A DNA stretch of 64,000 nt from Erinaceus europaeus (GCF_950295315.1 NC_080171.1:91621516-91685515), one strand, 5' to 3'; shown: positions 52,619-63,030, counted from the stretch's first letter. Program-made: numbers and translations. Notes: generated by a model from the letters alone, not told the origin.

Positions 52619-52892
52619 AGGGAGTTGGGCGGTACACAGCAGATTAAGCGCACATGGCGCGAAACACAAGGACCAGCCTAAGGATCCCAGTTCAAGCCCC
52701 CGGGTCCCCACCAGCAGGGGAGTCACTTCACAAGCAGTTAAGCACGTCTGCAGGTGTCTGTCTTCCTCTCCCCCTCTCTGTCTTCCCTTCCTCTCCATTT
52801 CTCTGTCCTATCTAACAATGACGACATCAATAGCAACAACAATAATAACTACAATTTTTTTAAAAAGTGCAGCAAAAGGGAAAATAAATATT
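52619..52892 (+). mobile_element. SINE-A
   Basis: GGGAGTTGGGCGGTACACAG head with an A-box deletion; ACGACATCAATAGCAAC tail. Confidence 0.92.
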
Positions 52893-52899
52893 AAAAAAA

Positions 52900-53215
52900 A
52901 AACTTACTACAAACAAGGCTTCTCCAGCTCCATTTTGCACGACTGTCTTATGCAAATTCCTTGTATGTTTTCCCTAAAACATTAGGAAAGTTTAATTAAT
53001 CACGAGCTTTAAGAAATTTTTTGTTAGGAAAGTTTAAAGATTTATAATTAAAACAAGGGAATCAACTCCATTAAAAAAAAAAAAAAGCAGAAGACCTCAA
53101 GATATATGGTCAAATATATTACAATCTAGCATCTCTCTCTCTCAGGAGGTAAATGAACACAGAAATCCAAACCTGGGATTATTAACTTGTCTGAGGTCAC
53201 ATAGAAAAGTCAGTG
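52900..53215. other. Intergenic sequence, part MIR
   Basis: AT-rich; 53155-53215 (TTATTAACTTGTCTGAGGTC) looks like a MIR. Nothing else recognised. Confidence 0.45.
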
Positions 53216-53219
53216 AAGG

Positions 53220-53487
53220 GGGAGTCAGGCGGTAGCACAGGTGGTACAAAGCACAAGGACCGCATAAGGATCCCAGTTCTAGCCCCCGGCTCCCCACCTG
53301 CAGGGGAGTCACTTTTCAGGCAGTAAAGCAGGTCTGCAGGTGTCTTTCTCTCCCCTTCTCTGTCTTCCTCTCCTCTCTTGATTTCTCTCTTTCTATCCAA
53401 CAATGATGACATCAATAACAATAATAACTACAATAAAACAACAAGGGCAACAAAAGGGAATAAATAAATAAATATTTTTTTTAAAAA
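53220..53487 (+). mobile_element. SINE-A, A box deleted
   Basis: GGGAGTCAGGCGGTAGCACA then a jump to GGTGGTACAAAGC; AAAAGTCAGTGAAGG on both sides, so the deleted form itself moved or was deleted later. Confidence 0.93.
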
Positions 53488-53516
53488 AGTCAGTGAAGGT
53501 TCTAAGTTCAAAGTCG

Positions 53517-53706
53517 ACTCACAGGCCATCGGTGAGGCGGGTCTGCAGGAATCTATCTTTCTCTCCTCCTCTCTGTCCCCCCCCCTTTCTCCATTTCTCT
53601 TTGTCCAGTCTAACAATAACAACAACAATGATAACTACAACAACTATAAAGAACAACAAGGGCAACAAAAGGGAAAATAAATATTTAAAAAATTTTAAAA
53701 GAGAGA
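53517..53706 (+). mobile_element. SINE-A, 5' truncated
   Basis: Starts in the TCACAGGC-GGTGAGGC region; tail AACAATAACAACAACAATGA. Confidence 0.9.
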
Positions 53707-53825
53707 GAGCAAAAAAAACTTGCATGTGTGCAGTTCTCAGCAAACCAAAGAAAGCATAACTGCATGGATGGTGAAGTAGTCTTTTACACAATCTCTGCCT
53801 CTATCTCCCTCTCTCTCCCCTACAA

Positions 53826-53918
53826 AAAAGTGGACCACAAGGTGGCTCAGCAATAAAGCACACACCTGAGATTCTAGGTTCAATCTTTGGCACCATGTAA
53901 AAAGAAATAAAATCTTTC
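53826..53918 (+). mobile_element. SINE-D/E-like, old
   Basis: GGACCACAAGGTGGCTCAGC and TTCTAGGTTCAATCTTTGGC. Confidence 0.55.
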
Positions 53919-53969
53919 CCACCCATTTCCCATAGGCAAACATGGTAACTCTTGGGATCCCTGTGGGAT

Positions 53970-54252
53970 CACAGGATGACCTACAATGCCATGTTGACAG
54001 CACAAGTTATCATGAACAAGTACCTGAGTTCAAGCCCTAGATCCCCACCTGCAACAGGGGAAGATTCCTGAGTGATAAAGTAGTGCTCTAGGTGTCTCTC
54101 TTTCTCTCTCTCCATCCCTTCCCTTTCAGTTTCTCTTTGCCCTCCAAAAATAAATAAATAAATAAATAAGAGAAAAAATGACCAATAAGTATGGCAGATT
54201 TTTTGTGCAGGCAACAAATCCCAGTAATAACCCTTGTGGCAAATAAATAATA
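53970..54252 (+). mobile_element. SINE-B/A2 hybrid-like
   Basis: B-type body, (AAATA)n, then ATGACCAATAAGTATGGCAG and TAACCCTTGTGGC, the A2 3' block. Confidence 0.75.
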
Positions 54253-54299
54253 CTATGTTGCCTATTTAGCTTTTCTCTTTCATTCTTTATTCCTTCCTT

Positions 54300-55195
54300 T
54301 AAAAAATTTTTTTATTGTTAATTCTGGTTTTTTATTTCTTTATTGGGGAATTAATGTTTTACAATCAACAGTAAATACAATAGTTTGGACATGCATAATA
54401 TTCCCCAGTTTCCCATATAACCCCCACTAGGTCCTCTGTCATCCTTCTTGGACCTGTATTCTCCCCACCCACCCACCCACCCCAGAGTCTTTTACTTTGG
54501 TGCTATATGCCAGTTCCATTTCAGGTTCTACTTGTGTTTTTTTTTTGTTTTGTTTTTTTTCTGATCTTGTTTTTCAACTTCTGCCTGAGAGTGAGATCAT
54601 CCCATATTCCTCCTTCTGTTTCTGACTTATTTCACTTAACATGAATTTTTCAAGGTCCATCCAAGATCGGCTGAAAACGGTGAAGTCACCATTTTTTACA
54701 GCTGAGTAGTATTCCATTGTGTATTAGACCACAACTTGCTCAGCCACTCATCTGTTGTTGGACACCTGGGTTGCTTCCAGGTTTTGGCTATTACAAATTG
54801 TGCTGCCAAGAACATATGTGTACACAGATCTTTTTGGATGGATGTGTTGGGTTCCTTAGGATCTATCCCCAGGAGAGGAATTGCAGGATCATAGGGTAGG
54901 TCCATTTCTAGCCTTCTGAGAGTTCTCCAGACTGTTCTCCACAGAGGTTGGACCAATTGACATTCCCACCAGCAGTGCAGGAGGGTTCCTTTGACCCCAC
55001 ACCCTCTCCAGCATTTGCTGCTGTTACCTTTTCTGATGTATGACATTCTCACAGGAGTGAAGTGGTATCTCATTGTTGTCTTTGTTTGCATTTCTCTGAC
55101 AATCAGAGACTTGGAGCATTTTTTTCATGTGTTTCCCCATTTAATAGTCTGGGCCCCTTTGTCAAAGATTAGATGTCCATATGTGTGGGGGCTTG
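54300..55195 (-). mobile_element. L1 3' end: ORF2 C-terminus and 3' UTR
   Basis: On the minus strand about 131 codons are open and carry [20 protein letters not shown], then [11 protein letters not shown] and [12 protein letters not shown] residues of the L1 ORF2 C-terminal domain. The stop is followed by a 3' UTR ending at the GGGGAATTAATGTTTTACAA region. The copy is 5' truncated by the SINE at 55.2 kb. This is the youngest-looking L1 here, but still only a fragment. Confidence 0.92.
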
Positions 55196-55199
55196 TTAC

Positions 55200-55408
55200 A
55201 TTTTTTAACCTTTATTTATTTATTGGATAGAGACAGCCAGATATTAAGAGGGAAGGAGGTGATAGGGAACAAGACAGAGAGACACCTGCAACACTGCTTC
55301 ACCACTTGCAAAGCTTTCCCCCTGCAGGTGGGGACTGGGGGGCTCGAACTCGGGTCTTTGCACATTGTAACATGTGCACTAAACCAGGTGCGCCACCACC
55401 TGGTCCCC
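55200..55408 (-). mobile_element. SINE-B
   Basis: TTATTTATTTATTGGATAGA to CCACCACCTGGTCCCC. Confidence 0.92.
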
Positions 55409-55419
55409 TTCCTTCCTTC

Positions 55420-55464
<45 letters not shown>

Positions 55465-55556
55465 CTTCCTTCCTTCTTTCTTTCTTCCTTCCTTCCTTCC
55501 TCTCTCTCTCTCTCTCCCTCTCCCTCTCTCTCTCTCTCTCTCTTTTTCTTTCTTTC
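55409..55556. repeat. (TTCC)n/(TTTC)n/(CT)n tract
   Basis: About 150 bp of pyrimidine repeats between two inverted SINEs; mirror purine strand encodes only Lys/Glu/Arg repeats. Confidence 0.96.
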
Positions 55557-55559
55557 TCT

Positions 55560-55805
55560 TTTTGCCTCCAGGTGCTGGCACTATGAATCCAGCACTCCTG
55601 GCAGCCATTTTTCCCCTTGTTTTTCATTCAGTAGGACACAAAGAAATTAGAGGGGAGGGAGAGATAGAGAAAGACACCAGCAGACTTGCTTCACCACTTG
55701 TAAAGTGTCCCCACTGCAGGTGGGAAGCAGGGGCTCCAAGTTGGTTCCTTGCTCCAGTCCTTGTGCATAGTACAATGTATAATGAACTGCCCCCACCCCC
55801 TCACC
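55560..55805 (-). mobile_element. SINE-A2
   Basis: TTTGCCTCCAGGTGCTGGCA to GAACTGCCCCCACCCCC. Confidence 0.85.
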
Positions 55806-56086
55806 AATTTCAATTTTCTTGTCCTTGGTCTTCTACTGAGAACACATAAAACACCAGCAATGAAACTTAGAAAACTATATCATTTCATTACAAATATGCC
55901 CTAAACCTACAAGTGCTTCTTTAACCAGTTCTGAAATATGAATTGCTTTTCTACTCAGAAAATAGGTTCCCTAGTATCTGATCTAATTATCCACTCACCA
56001 GGAAAAGAATAATGTTGCATTTTTTTCTTCGTAAATCCTTCATTGAAGACCCCTTAAATAAAAGGGAGAGAAAGAGGAAGGACATT

Positions 56087-56382
56087 GGGAGTCGGGCGGT
56101 AGCACAGTGGGTTAAGTGCAGGTGGCACAAAGTGCAAGGACCAGCACAATGACTCAGGTTTGAGCTCCTGGCTCCCTACCTGCAGGGGAGTCACATCACA
56201 AGAGGTGAAGCAGGTCTGCAGGTGTCTATCTTTCTCTCCTCCTCTCTGTCTTCCCCTCCTCTCTCCATTTCTCTCTGTCTTATCCAACAATAACGACATC
56301 AGTAACAACAATAATAACTACAACAATAAAACAACAAGGGCAACAAAGGGAATAAATACATAAATATTTTTTTTAAAAAAGA
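56087..56382 (+). mobile_element. SINE-A
   Basis: GGGAGTCGGGCGGTAGCACA head; GAGGAAGGACA before and GAGGGAGGACA after. Confidence 0.94.
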
Positions 56383-56514
56383 GGGAGGACACTACCATTA
56401 ATTATAGATACTATATGTGTGGGATTTTTAAATATGAGATTTCATTAAATCCATAAAGCCCTCCATTATTCCTTTTATAGGTAAAGACAGGACCAATTAA
56501 GAGTAATCTATGGG

Positions 56515-56775
56515 AACAGGCTGGGGTATGGATTGACCTGTCAATGCCCATGTCCAGCAGAGAAGCAATTAGAGAAGCCAGACCTCCCACCTTCTGCTCC
56601 CCATAAAGATCTTTGGTCCATAATCCCCAGAGGGATAAAAAATAGGGAAACTTCCAATGGAGGGGAGAGGTTATGGAACTCTGTTGGTGGGAATTGTACA
56701 GAAGTGTATCCCTCTTATCCCACAATCATGTCAATCATTATTAAATCACTAATAAAATTTAAAAAATAAAAGTAA
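56515..56775 (+). mobile_element. R-family 3' end
   Basis: GAAGCAATTAGAGAAGCCAG, CCAATGGAGGGGAGAGGTTA and ATTATTAAATCACTAATAAA. Confidence 0.82.
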
Positions 56776-56779
56776 AAAA

Positions 56780-57805
56780 AAATAAAGTAATATATGAATT
56801 TGCCCATGACCCTGTGGCTACATAGCCTGCACTGAAATCCCTCTTCCTTTTCCAAAACAGATGCTCTTTACATTGCAACCTATTGTCTTACAGAACTCAG
56901 TAGAGATTTTCTGCTGATGCTTCAGTATGCATCCTTTAATTAGATAATAATAGTGTTAGCTAAGTAATCTATGTTATTGGTTTCTGGGAAACTCAACTAA
57001 ATTGGGTTTCAGTTGCCAATGTAACCTTTAGTCCTTTTCTGGTATACTTCTACCTTCTCTTTGGTATACTTAACTGGTACTTTAACCTTTAATGTGATGA
57101 TTCGATTTTTTTAAAAAAGTACAGTACATACTATAAATTATTTACCTGGTCCCAATACCTGTTAACCTTACTACCTTTTCATCTGAACAAGATGGAGTTT
57201 GAAATGTAGTAGTTGTTACTCTGATCCTTGCTCCAGAATGTAAAGTCCTTTCCATTTCAGACAATTCCTGTGGGAATTAATGGCCCATTGGAGTCTATAC
57301 AATTTGCTTAATTACTCCCAAAGTTGTTATCTCAACTAAAACAGAATCTTAATAGTCAACCATGAATGTCTTTACCCTTGTCTGGAAGGAATTTCATCTT
57401 TTGGCAAAAAATAGCTTGTTCTAATAAAGCTGGCTAATCCCCTAGCCAGGGTGATTAAAGATAACAATAGCTCATTTAGAAAATGTTTAGGGGAAATTAA
57501 AAAACTGAGATATAGTCTGTTGGTTCTGCAAGCTACTGAAAATAAAGGCAGGAAGGGGAGAGCACCAAAAACATCCATGTATCAGACTAAGTTTACTCAG
57601 CACATGCCACAATGTTTGAGGATATGCAGTTCAGTCTGGTTAAGAGCTCCTTCTGCACCATCAGCACCGTGCTAATGAAGAAAATTTCATTCTCAGAGTC
57701 AAATCAAAAACATCCCTACTTGTAAGTGACTTAGAGCTGCCCAAAATAACAATCTTTTGACCTCTGATTTAGACTTGCACTAATTCAAGCCTACAAGCTA
57801 CAGTA
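56780..57805. other. Intergenic single-copy DNA
   Basis: About 1 kb with no repeat recognised; the region with open frames near 57.4-57.7 kb shows no protein family I know. Confidence 0.5.
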
Positions 57806-58133
57806 CCCTAGGGAGTGGGGTGGTAACACACATAGTACAAAGTGCAAGAATCCACACAAGAACCCCTCTGAGGGAGCTGGGTGGTAGTGTAGCGGGTTAA
57901 GTGCACATGGCGCAAAGTGCAAGGACCTGTGTTAGGAGCCCGGTTCGAGCTCCTGGTTCCCCACCTGCACGGGAGTCACTTCACAGGCGGTGAAGCAGGT
58001 CTGCAGGTGTCTAACTTTCTCTCCCCCTCTCTGTCTTCCATTCCTCTCTCCAATTCTCTCTGTCCTATCCAAAAACGATGACATCAATTACAACAATAAT
58101 AACTACAGCAATAAAATAAAACAACAAGTGCAA

Positions 58134-58739
58134 TGTGAGAGATGGTTAGGTCTTCTCTTCAAAAAAACATGAATACAACTGTTTAGTACAAACATTTTTT
58201 TTTTTTATAAATTGTTATCTATGACCACCTGTGGCTAGTAGTTTTGTATTCTTTAGGTCAGCTCCCTGCAGTACTTGCTAATCCTCCAAGCAGAGACCCT
58301 CAGACTCTCTTCCTCCTCTCCTTATTTAGGCAGCGAGTAGATTTGTGAGCTCTGAAGCCCAGCCCAGGGGTGGAGGGGACAGCTCTGCATTAAGTATAAA
58401 AGATGAGAGAAGGGTGCATTGGATCGACCTTCTCGTGGTGCATCCCGTGAGTACCCATTCATTGGGGAAACTGACGATCCTTCCTAGCCGACTGAATCCA
58501 CATGGATCCCAGTCACTTTCAAAGCCAGCAACAAGCAGCTCCTGACAGCTTTCAACCTGACCTGTTGACTGGCTACTGAAGAAGGGCAAACGCTAGAAGA
58601 AGAGAAGGGTGAAGGGGGTGCGCTTGCTGCCTGACAGCCCCTGCTGGCAGCAGGTCCTTTTGCAAAAGAATAAACGCCTTGCTTTAACTCCTTATTTTTT
58701 GTCTTGATAAGTAATTTTAATTGGACATAATTTACAACA
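58134..58739 (+). mobile_element. Solo LTR, inner layer of the nest
   Basis: Starts TGTGAGAGATGG, ends AATTTACAACA, inside the SINE tail. Flanks TGCAA (58129-58133) and GGCAA (58740-58744) make a 5-bp duplication with one change; the intact SINE reads GGCAA there. TATAAA at 58395 and AATAAA at about 58671 are placed as in an LTR. It also contains a 169-bp block shared with 59.4 kb. Confidence 0.85.
58412..58580 (+). repeat. Hairpin-headed ~170-bp sequence, copy 1
   Basis: GGGTGCATTGGATCGACCTT to GTTGACTGGCTACTGAA. Nearly the same as 59372-59541. An 11-bp direct repeat AGAGAAGGGTG lies at 58406-58416 and 58601-58611, which may be a target duplication around it. Not assigned to any RNA or element I know. 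Confidence 0.8.
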
Positions 58740-59089
58740 GGCAATAAAAGGGAATAAATAAATAAATAACATAAAATAATAAAAAAAAGAAACCCTCTTT
58801 GAGCCCCCAGCTCCCCACCTTTGGGAACGGGGGAAGGGGAGGATGTCACTTCACAATTGGTGAAGCAGGTCTGCTGGTGTCTTTCTCTCTCCATCTCCCC
58901 TTCCTCTCTCAATTTCTCTCTATTCTATCCAATTAAAAAAAAAAAGGTCTCCAGGAGCAGTGGATTTGTGAGCCCCAGCCATAACCCTGGAGGCAAAAAA
59001 GCAAAAACAAAACAAAAAGCTACAGTATCCTTACATCCCTTTACCATAATTACCAGTGTAGAAACTGCAATACAGCTGATTGACTCCCC

Positions 59090-59215
59090 AATTTGCTCAC
59101 TAGCATTTATTGAGGTTTTTGTTTTGTTTGTTTATTTTGTACTAGGACCTAAGCTTCAGCAATGGAATCAAAAGATGACGATAATCCCAACCTTCAGAGT
59201 AACTAGATAGTAAAA
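59090..59215 (+). mobile_element. Ancient interspersed repeat fragment
   Basis: TAGCATTTATTGAGGTTTTT and AGCTTCAGCAATGGAATCAA look like the family at 26.6 kb; weak. Confidence 0.35.
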
Positions 59216-59295
59216 AGCATCATCATCTTCATCTTCACCCTTCTCTTCATCATCATTTTTATCACAGATCAGTGTTGGATTTTGACAAATGCCTT

Positions 59296-59632
59296 TTTCT
59301 TTTTAAAAAATATGTTTCTAAAGCTTTATCTATTTAATCAGAGCACTGTTCCGCTCTGGCTTAGGGTGGTGGTTGGGATGCATTGGATCGACCTTCTCGT
59401 GGTGCATCCCGTGAGTACCCATTTATTGGGGAAACTGACGATCCTTCCTAGCCGACTGAATCCACATGGATCCCAGTCACTTTCAAAGCCAGCAACAAGC
59501 AGACATCAGGCTCAACCTGACGCTGTTGACTGGCTACGGAAGCTTAGGGTGGTGCGGGGGGATTGAACCTGGGACTTTGGAGCCTCAGGCGTGAGAGCCT
59601 ATTTGCATAACCATTATGCTACCTACCCTCCA
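59296..59632 (-). mobile_element. SINE-C split by a 170-bp insertion
   Basis: TCAGAGCACTGTTCCGCTCT to 59371, resumed at 59542 with GCTTAGGGTGGTGCGGGGGG to TATGCTACCTACCCTCC. Confidence 0.9.
59372..59541 (+). repeat. Hairpin-headed ~170-bp sequence, copy 2, tailless insertion
   Basis: GTTGGGATGCATTGGATCGA to TGGCTACGGAA, between perfect 13-bp duplications GCTTAGGGTGGTG (59359-59371, 59542-59554). The first 40 bases can form a hairpin with stem GGGATGCA/TGCATCCC. No A-rich tail is present. The 13-bp duplications are the mark of L1-driven insertion of an RNA copy. Strand is given as the plus strand by the hairpin at the left end, which is a guess. Confidence 0.85.
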
Positions 59633-59644
59633 CCCTACTTCCTT

Positions 59645-59842
59645 CCTTTCTTTTTTAAATTTCTTTATTGGGGAATTAATGTTTTACATTCGACAGTAAA
59701 TACAATAGTTTGTACATGCATAACATTTCCCAGTTTTCCACATAACAATACAACCCCCACTAGGTCCTCTGTCATCCTTTTTGGACCTGTATTCTCACCC
59801 CCACCCACCCTAGAGTCTTACTTTGTTGCCTATTGCACTTTA
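59645..59842 (-). mobile_element. L1 3' UTR
   Basis: TTGGGGAATTAATGTTTTAC to CACCCTAGAGTCTTACTTTG, matching the 54.3-kb copy closely. Confidence 0.88.
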
Positions 59843-59970
59843 TTTATTTCTTAAGGATAGAAGAGAGACTTAGAGTTTCAGTCTGGCATATGTGCTATTG
59901 GTAACAGAATCAGGGACCTCACCCTTGAGAGCCTAATGCTTTGTCTGCAGTGTCACCACCTTTTCTCCTT
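59843..59970 (-). mobile_element. SINE-D
   Basis: TTTATTTATTTCTTAAGGAT to CTTGAGAGCCTAATGCTTTG. Confidence 0.78.
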
Positions 59971-60252
59971 TAGAATGCTTATCTAAAAAATAAGTAAACA
60001 GAAAATAAACAAGAACAAAAACAAAGAATGCTTTTTTTGTTCAGCCTGTATGTACATTGATTCCTTTTTTTTTTTTTTTTTGCCTCCAGGGTTACTGCTG
60101 GGGCTCAGAGCCAGCACTATGAATCCACTGTTCATAGAGGCCATTTTCCCCATTTTGTTGCCCTTGTTGTTGCCCTTGTTATTGTCATTATTATTGTTAT
60201 TATTGTTATTATTGCTGTTGTTGGATAGGACAGAGAGAAATCAAGACAGGAG

Positions 60253-60478
60253 GGAGTCCGCGGTAGTGCAGCGGGTTAAGCGCACATGGCACAAAGCACA
60301 CAGCTCCCCACCTGTAGGGGAGTTGCTTCACAGTCTTCCTCTTCCCCTCCTCTCTCCATTTCTTTCTGTCCTATCCAACAACGATGACATCAATAACAAC
60401 AACAATAATAACTACAACAATAAAACAACAAGGGCAACAAAAGGGAATAAATAAATAAAAATTAAAAGAAGAAGAAGA
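60253..60478 (+). mobile_element. SINE-A with internal deletions, inside SINE-A2
   Basis: GGAGTCCGCGGTAGTGCAGC head; most of the B-box region is missing; TCAATAACAACAACAATAA tail. Confidence 0.9.
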
Positions 60479-60686
60479 GATCGAGAGAGGAGAGGAGACA
60501 GAGGGGGAGAGATAGATAGATACTGACAGTCCTGCTTCACCGCCTGTGAAGTGACTGAAGGGTGCAGACTGCAGTGAGTGACTCCATGACAGGCTCCAAA
60601 AACTGCAGACATGAGATAGGCCCCAGTTTCAGAAGAACAGGTCCTGGAATTCAGGACCATTACTGGAAATTGAACCCATGGCCCTG

Positions 60687-61106
60687 TGTTGTTTTCGCCG
60701 GGCTGGCTTCACGGGCGGGTAACAGACGACCAGGGACTCATGGTTGAGCTGTACGCAGTATCTCTTTATTCATGCAGGACGCAGCACAATCTCTACCAAG
60801 CTAAGCTAAACTAAAAACTACAAACAATCTTGTCCTTATAAATATACTAGCCCAGTAGGGTGGGAACAGGATGCTACGCAGAGAGGGTGGAGAGAAAAGT
60901 GACTGGTGAAAATCAGGGTGTGACAAGGAGAGGGGGCGGAGCAGGCAAGAATTCTACCACTGAACCACCAATGCCCTGGAGGGAGGGTGGTGCTTGTTAA
61001 CAGAGGTTATGTAAATAGAATACAGTGTTATGTAAATAAAATGCAGTGTTAAGCAGGGGGGATTAAACCAAATGAAACAGAAGGGAGTATTAGAAGCATA
61101 CCAACA
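60687..61106 (-). mobile_element. Solo LTR with a tRNA-Gly(GCC) 5' half, second copy
   Basis: Minus-strand TGTTGGTATGC to GGCGAAAACAACA, between perfect GCCCTG duplications (60681-60686, 61107-61112). Same subfamily as 36925-37329, with AATAAA intact (TGAATAAAGAGATACTGCG) and a slightly longer U3. It is the innermost layer of the nest. Confidence 0.93.
60941..60974 (-). other. tRNA-Gly(GCC) 5'-half sequence inside an LTR, second copy
   Basis: Identical 34 bases to 37046-37079, including the C-to-T change, so the capture came before this subfamily spread. Confidence 0.92.
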
Positions 61107-61550
61107 GCCCTGAGTAAACAGGAACAAAGATAAGCTGAGCATTAAAGGCATCTCTGGAAAGATAGAGCCAAGGCATCTCCGGAGAGATAGAGACTGTTAA
61201 ACATTTCTCCACATTTCCCCCAGATGTGTAAAGAAGATAACCACAAGGCTAAGCTTGACATGTATGTATATAACCCACACCCTATATATCTCCTCGTGTG
61301 CTGGGATTCGTGGTCAAGTACCTAGAACAGCTGTGAGGTCTCGGCCCTAGGCCCTAGCCCCGGCTAGAAATAAAGGCTCTTTGTTTTTACATCACTCTGG
61401 TCTCTCTTGGTGAATTTCTTGGATTACGGAACCTAACAATGACCACTCTGAAGGTGAGGAGCCAGGGGCTTGAACCGCGATCTTTATGCCGGTCCTTGTG
61501 TTTTGCACCATGTGCACTTAACCCGCTGTGCTACCACCCAGTGCCCCCCC

Positions 61551-61876
61551 AGTTTTTTTTCCCCTCCAGGGTTATTACTGGGGCTCGGTGCCTGCACTAC
61601 GAATCCACTGCTCCTGAGGCTATTTTTTCCCTTTTGTTGCTCTTGTTGTTTATCATTGTTGTTGTCACTGTTGTTGTTCAATAGAGCAGGGAGAAATCAA
61701 AAGAGGAGGGGAAGACAGAGGGGGGAGAGAAAGATCTACACCTGCAGACCTGCTTCACTGCTTGTGGAGCGACCTCCCTGCAGGTGGGGAGCCAGGGGCT
61801 CGAATCAGGATCCTTACCCTGGTCTTTGGGATTTGTACCATGTGCGCTTTACCCTGTGTGCCACTGTCCAGCCCCC
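61551..61876 (-). mobile_element. SINE-A2
   Basis: CCTCCAGGGTTATTACTGGG to GCCACTGTCCAGCCCCC. Confidence 0.92.
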
Positions 61877-61986
61877 TTACATTGATTCTTTAGCTATTAT
61901 GCCAACCTTAATTTTATAGGGTAAATACAAATGGTCATAAAGTACTATCTCTTTTACATATTGTATTTAATTTGCTTATATTTTCT

Positions 61987-62257
61987 TTTTTTAATATTTA
62001 TTTATTGCCTTTTGTTGCCCTTGTTTTATTGTTGTAGTTATTATCATTGTCATTGTTGTGTAGGACAGAGAGAAATGGAGAGAGGAGGGGAAGACAGAGA
62101 GGGGGAGAGAAAGATAGACACCTGCAGACCTGCTTCACCGCTTGTGAAGCGACTCCCCTGTAGGTGGGGAGCCAGGGGCTCGAACCGGGATCCTTATGCT
62201 GGTCCTTGAGCTTTGTGCCACGTGAGCTTAACCCGCTGCACTACTGCCAGACTCCCA
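61987..62257 (-). mobile_element. SINE-A
   Basis: Full reverse copy, head CTACTGCCAGACTCCC; TTTGCTTATATTTTCTT on both sides (about 61970 and 62258), the longest duplication in the window. Confidence 0.95.
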
Positions 62258-62419
62258 TTTGCTTATATTTTCTTAGAACTATTTGCATCTGTCTTCATGG
62301 GGGGAAATTGGGCGGTCATAGTTCCTTTTCTTGTGACACCTTTGTCTTTTTTCCCCTCTGCCATCGTTTCTTGCAGGAGGTTGGCACCTAAACAATTCCA
62401 CCACTTCCCAATGAATTCC

Positions 62420-62598
62420 TTTTTTTAAAAGATAAAAGGTGAGAGACAAAGAAGAGGTAAAGAAGGACCATAACAATGCTCCACAACTTGTGAAACTTCC
62501 TCTTAGCACGGTTTCCCATGTGGCCCAGGGCTAAAATCCATGTTTGCACACGGCAAAGTGTATGTTCTATCAGCTGAACTATCTCCTAGCCCTGTTTT
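62420..62598 (-). mobile_element. SINE-B-like, old
   Basis: AATGCTCCACAACTTGTGAA and CATGTGGCCCAGGGCTAAAA; diverged. Confidence 0.6.
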
Positions 62599-62599
62599 G

Positions 62600-62905
62600 T
62601 CTAGTTTCCACATCAAAGTAGTGGGGAATTATTGTCTCTTTCTCAACATTCCTGAGTTTACATGGTATTAATATTATCTCTTCTTTCAATATGATCTTAC
62701 TATTTTTTTATCCTCTCCTTACTTTGAGTTACTTCTCCTTGTCTAAACTTGCCTAATTTTTATTAATACAGAATCTTAGGTCATTCAAGATCTTCCCTCT
62801 CTTCTAATATAGGTATTCAGTGTACTGTATTTCCCTCTCAGCACTGATTCCCCTTTACCCTACAAATTAATGTATCTGTTTTTGTCACTGCTAGACCTCA
62901 CTGCT
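62600..62905. other. Intergenic AT-rich DNA
   Basis: No repeat or gene recognised. Confidence 0.5.
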
Positions 62906-63030
62906 CTGGGATGAGGGAAAGGGAGAGGGAAAGGTAGTACAGCACCACCAAAGTTTCCCTCAGTGCAATGGGGGCCAGGTCTCATTCATGGCAAAGCAAG
63001 CACACTGATAAGAAATTTTAGCCCCTGGAT
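62906..63030 (-). mobile_element. SINE-B-like fragment
   Basis: GAGAGGGAAAGGTAGTACAG CACCACCAAAG and GGGGCCAGGTCTCATTCATG; weak. Confidence 0.4.

Larger units (their letters stand above)
57869..58787 (+). mobile_element. SINE-A, middle layer of the nest
   Basis: GGGAGCTGGGTGGTAGTGTA to 58133, resumed at 58740 (GGCAATAAAAGGGAATAAAT). GAACCCCTCTGAG and GAAACCCTCTTTGAG flank it. Confidence 0.88.
57812..59005 (+). mobile_element. SINE-A2, outer layer of a triple nest
   Basis: GGGAGTGGGGTGGTAACACA to about 57868, resumed at 58788 with GAAACCCTCTTTGAGCCCCC to the CCAGGAGCAGTGGATTTGTG block. It is interrupted by a younger SINE-A. Confidence 0.85.
60556..61438 (+). mobile_element. LTR inside SINE-A2, itself split by a second LTR
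   Basis: Starts TGAAGGGTGCAG, ends GGAACCTAACA, with flanks GTGAC (60551-60555) and ATGAC (61439-61443), 5 bp with one change. Without the nested LTR it is about 457 bp. TATA-like GTATGTATATAACCC and CTATATATC lie near 61262-61290, AATAAA at about 61369 in CTAGAAATAAAGGCTC. Confidence 0.8.
60062..61550 (-). mobile_element. SINE-A2, outer layer of a four-level nest
   Basis: Poly-T and GCCTCCAGGGTTACTGCTGG to about 60253; CGAGAGAGGAGAGGAGACAG to 60555; GGTGAGGAGCCAGGGGCTTG to CCACCCAGTGCCCCCC at 61439-61550. A SINE-A and an LTR split it. Confidence 0.85.

Noticed and set aside
54696..55091. 131-codon frame with clear protein homology
   Set aside because: Real homology, but to the C-terminus of L1 ORF2 only; a fragment of a mobile element and not a host gene.
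55181..55849. 222-codon open frame on the plus strand
   Set aside because: It crosses two SINEs and a pyrimidine tetramer tract; Phe-Leu-Ser repeats come from TTTC/TTCC.
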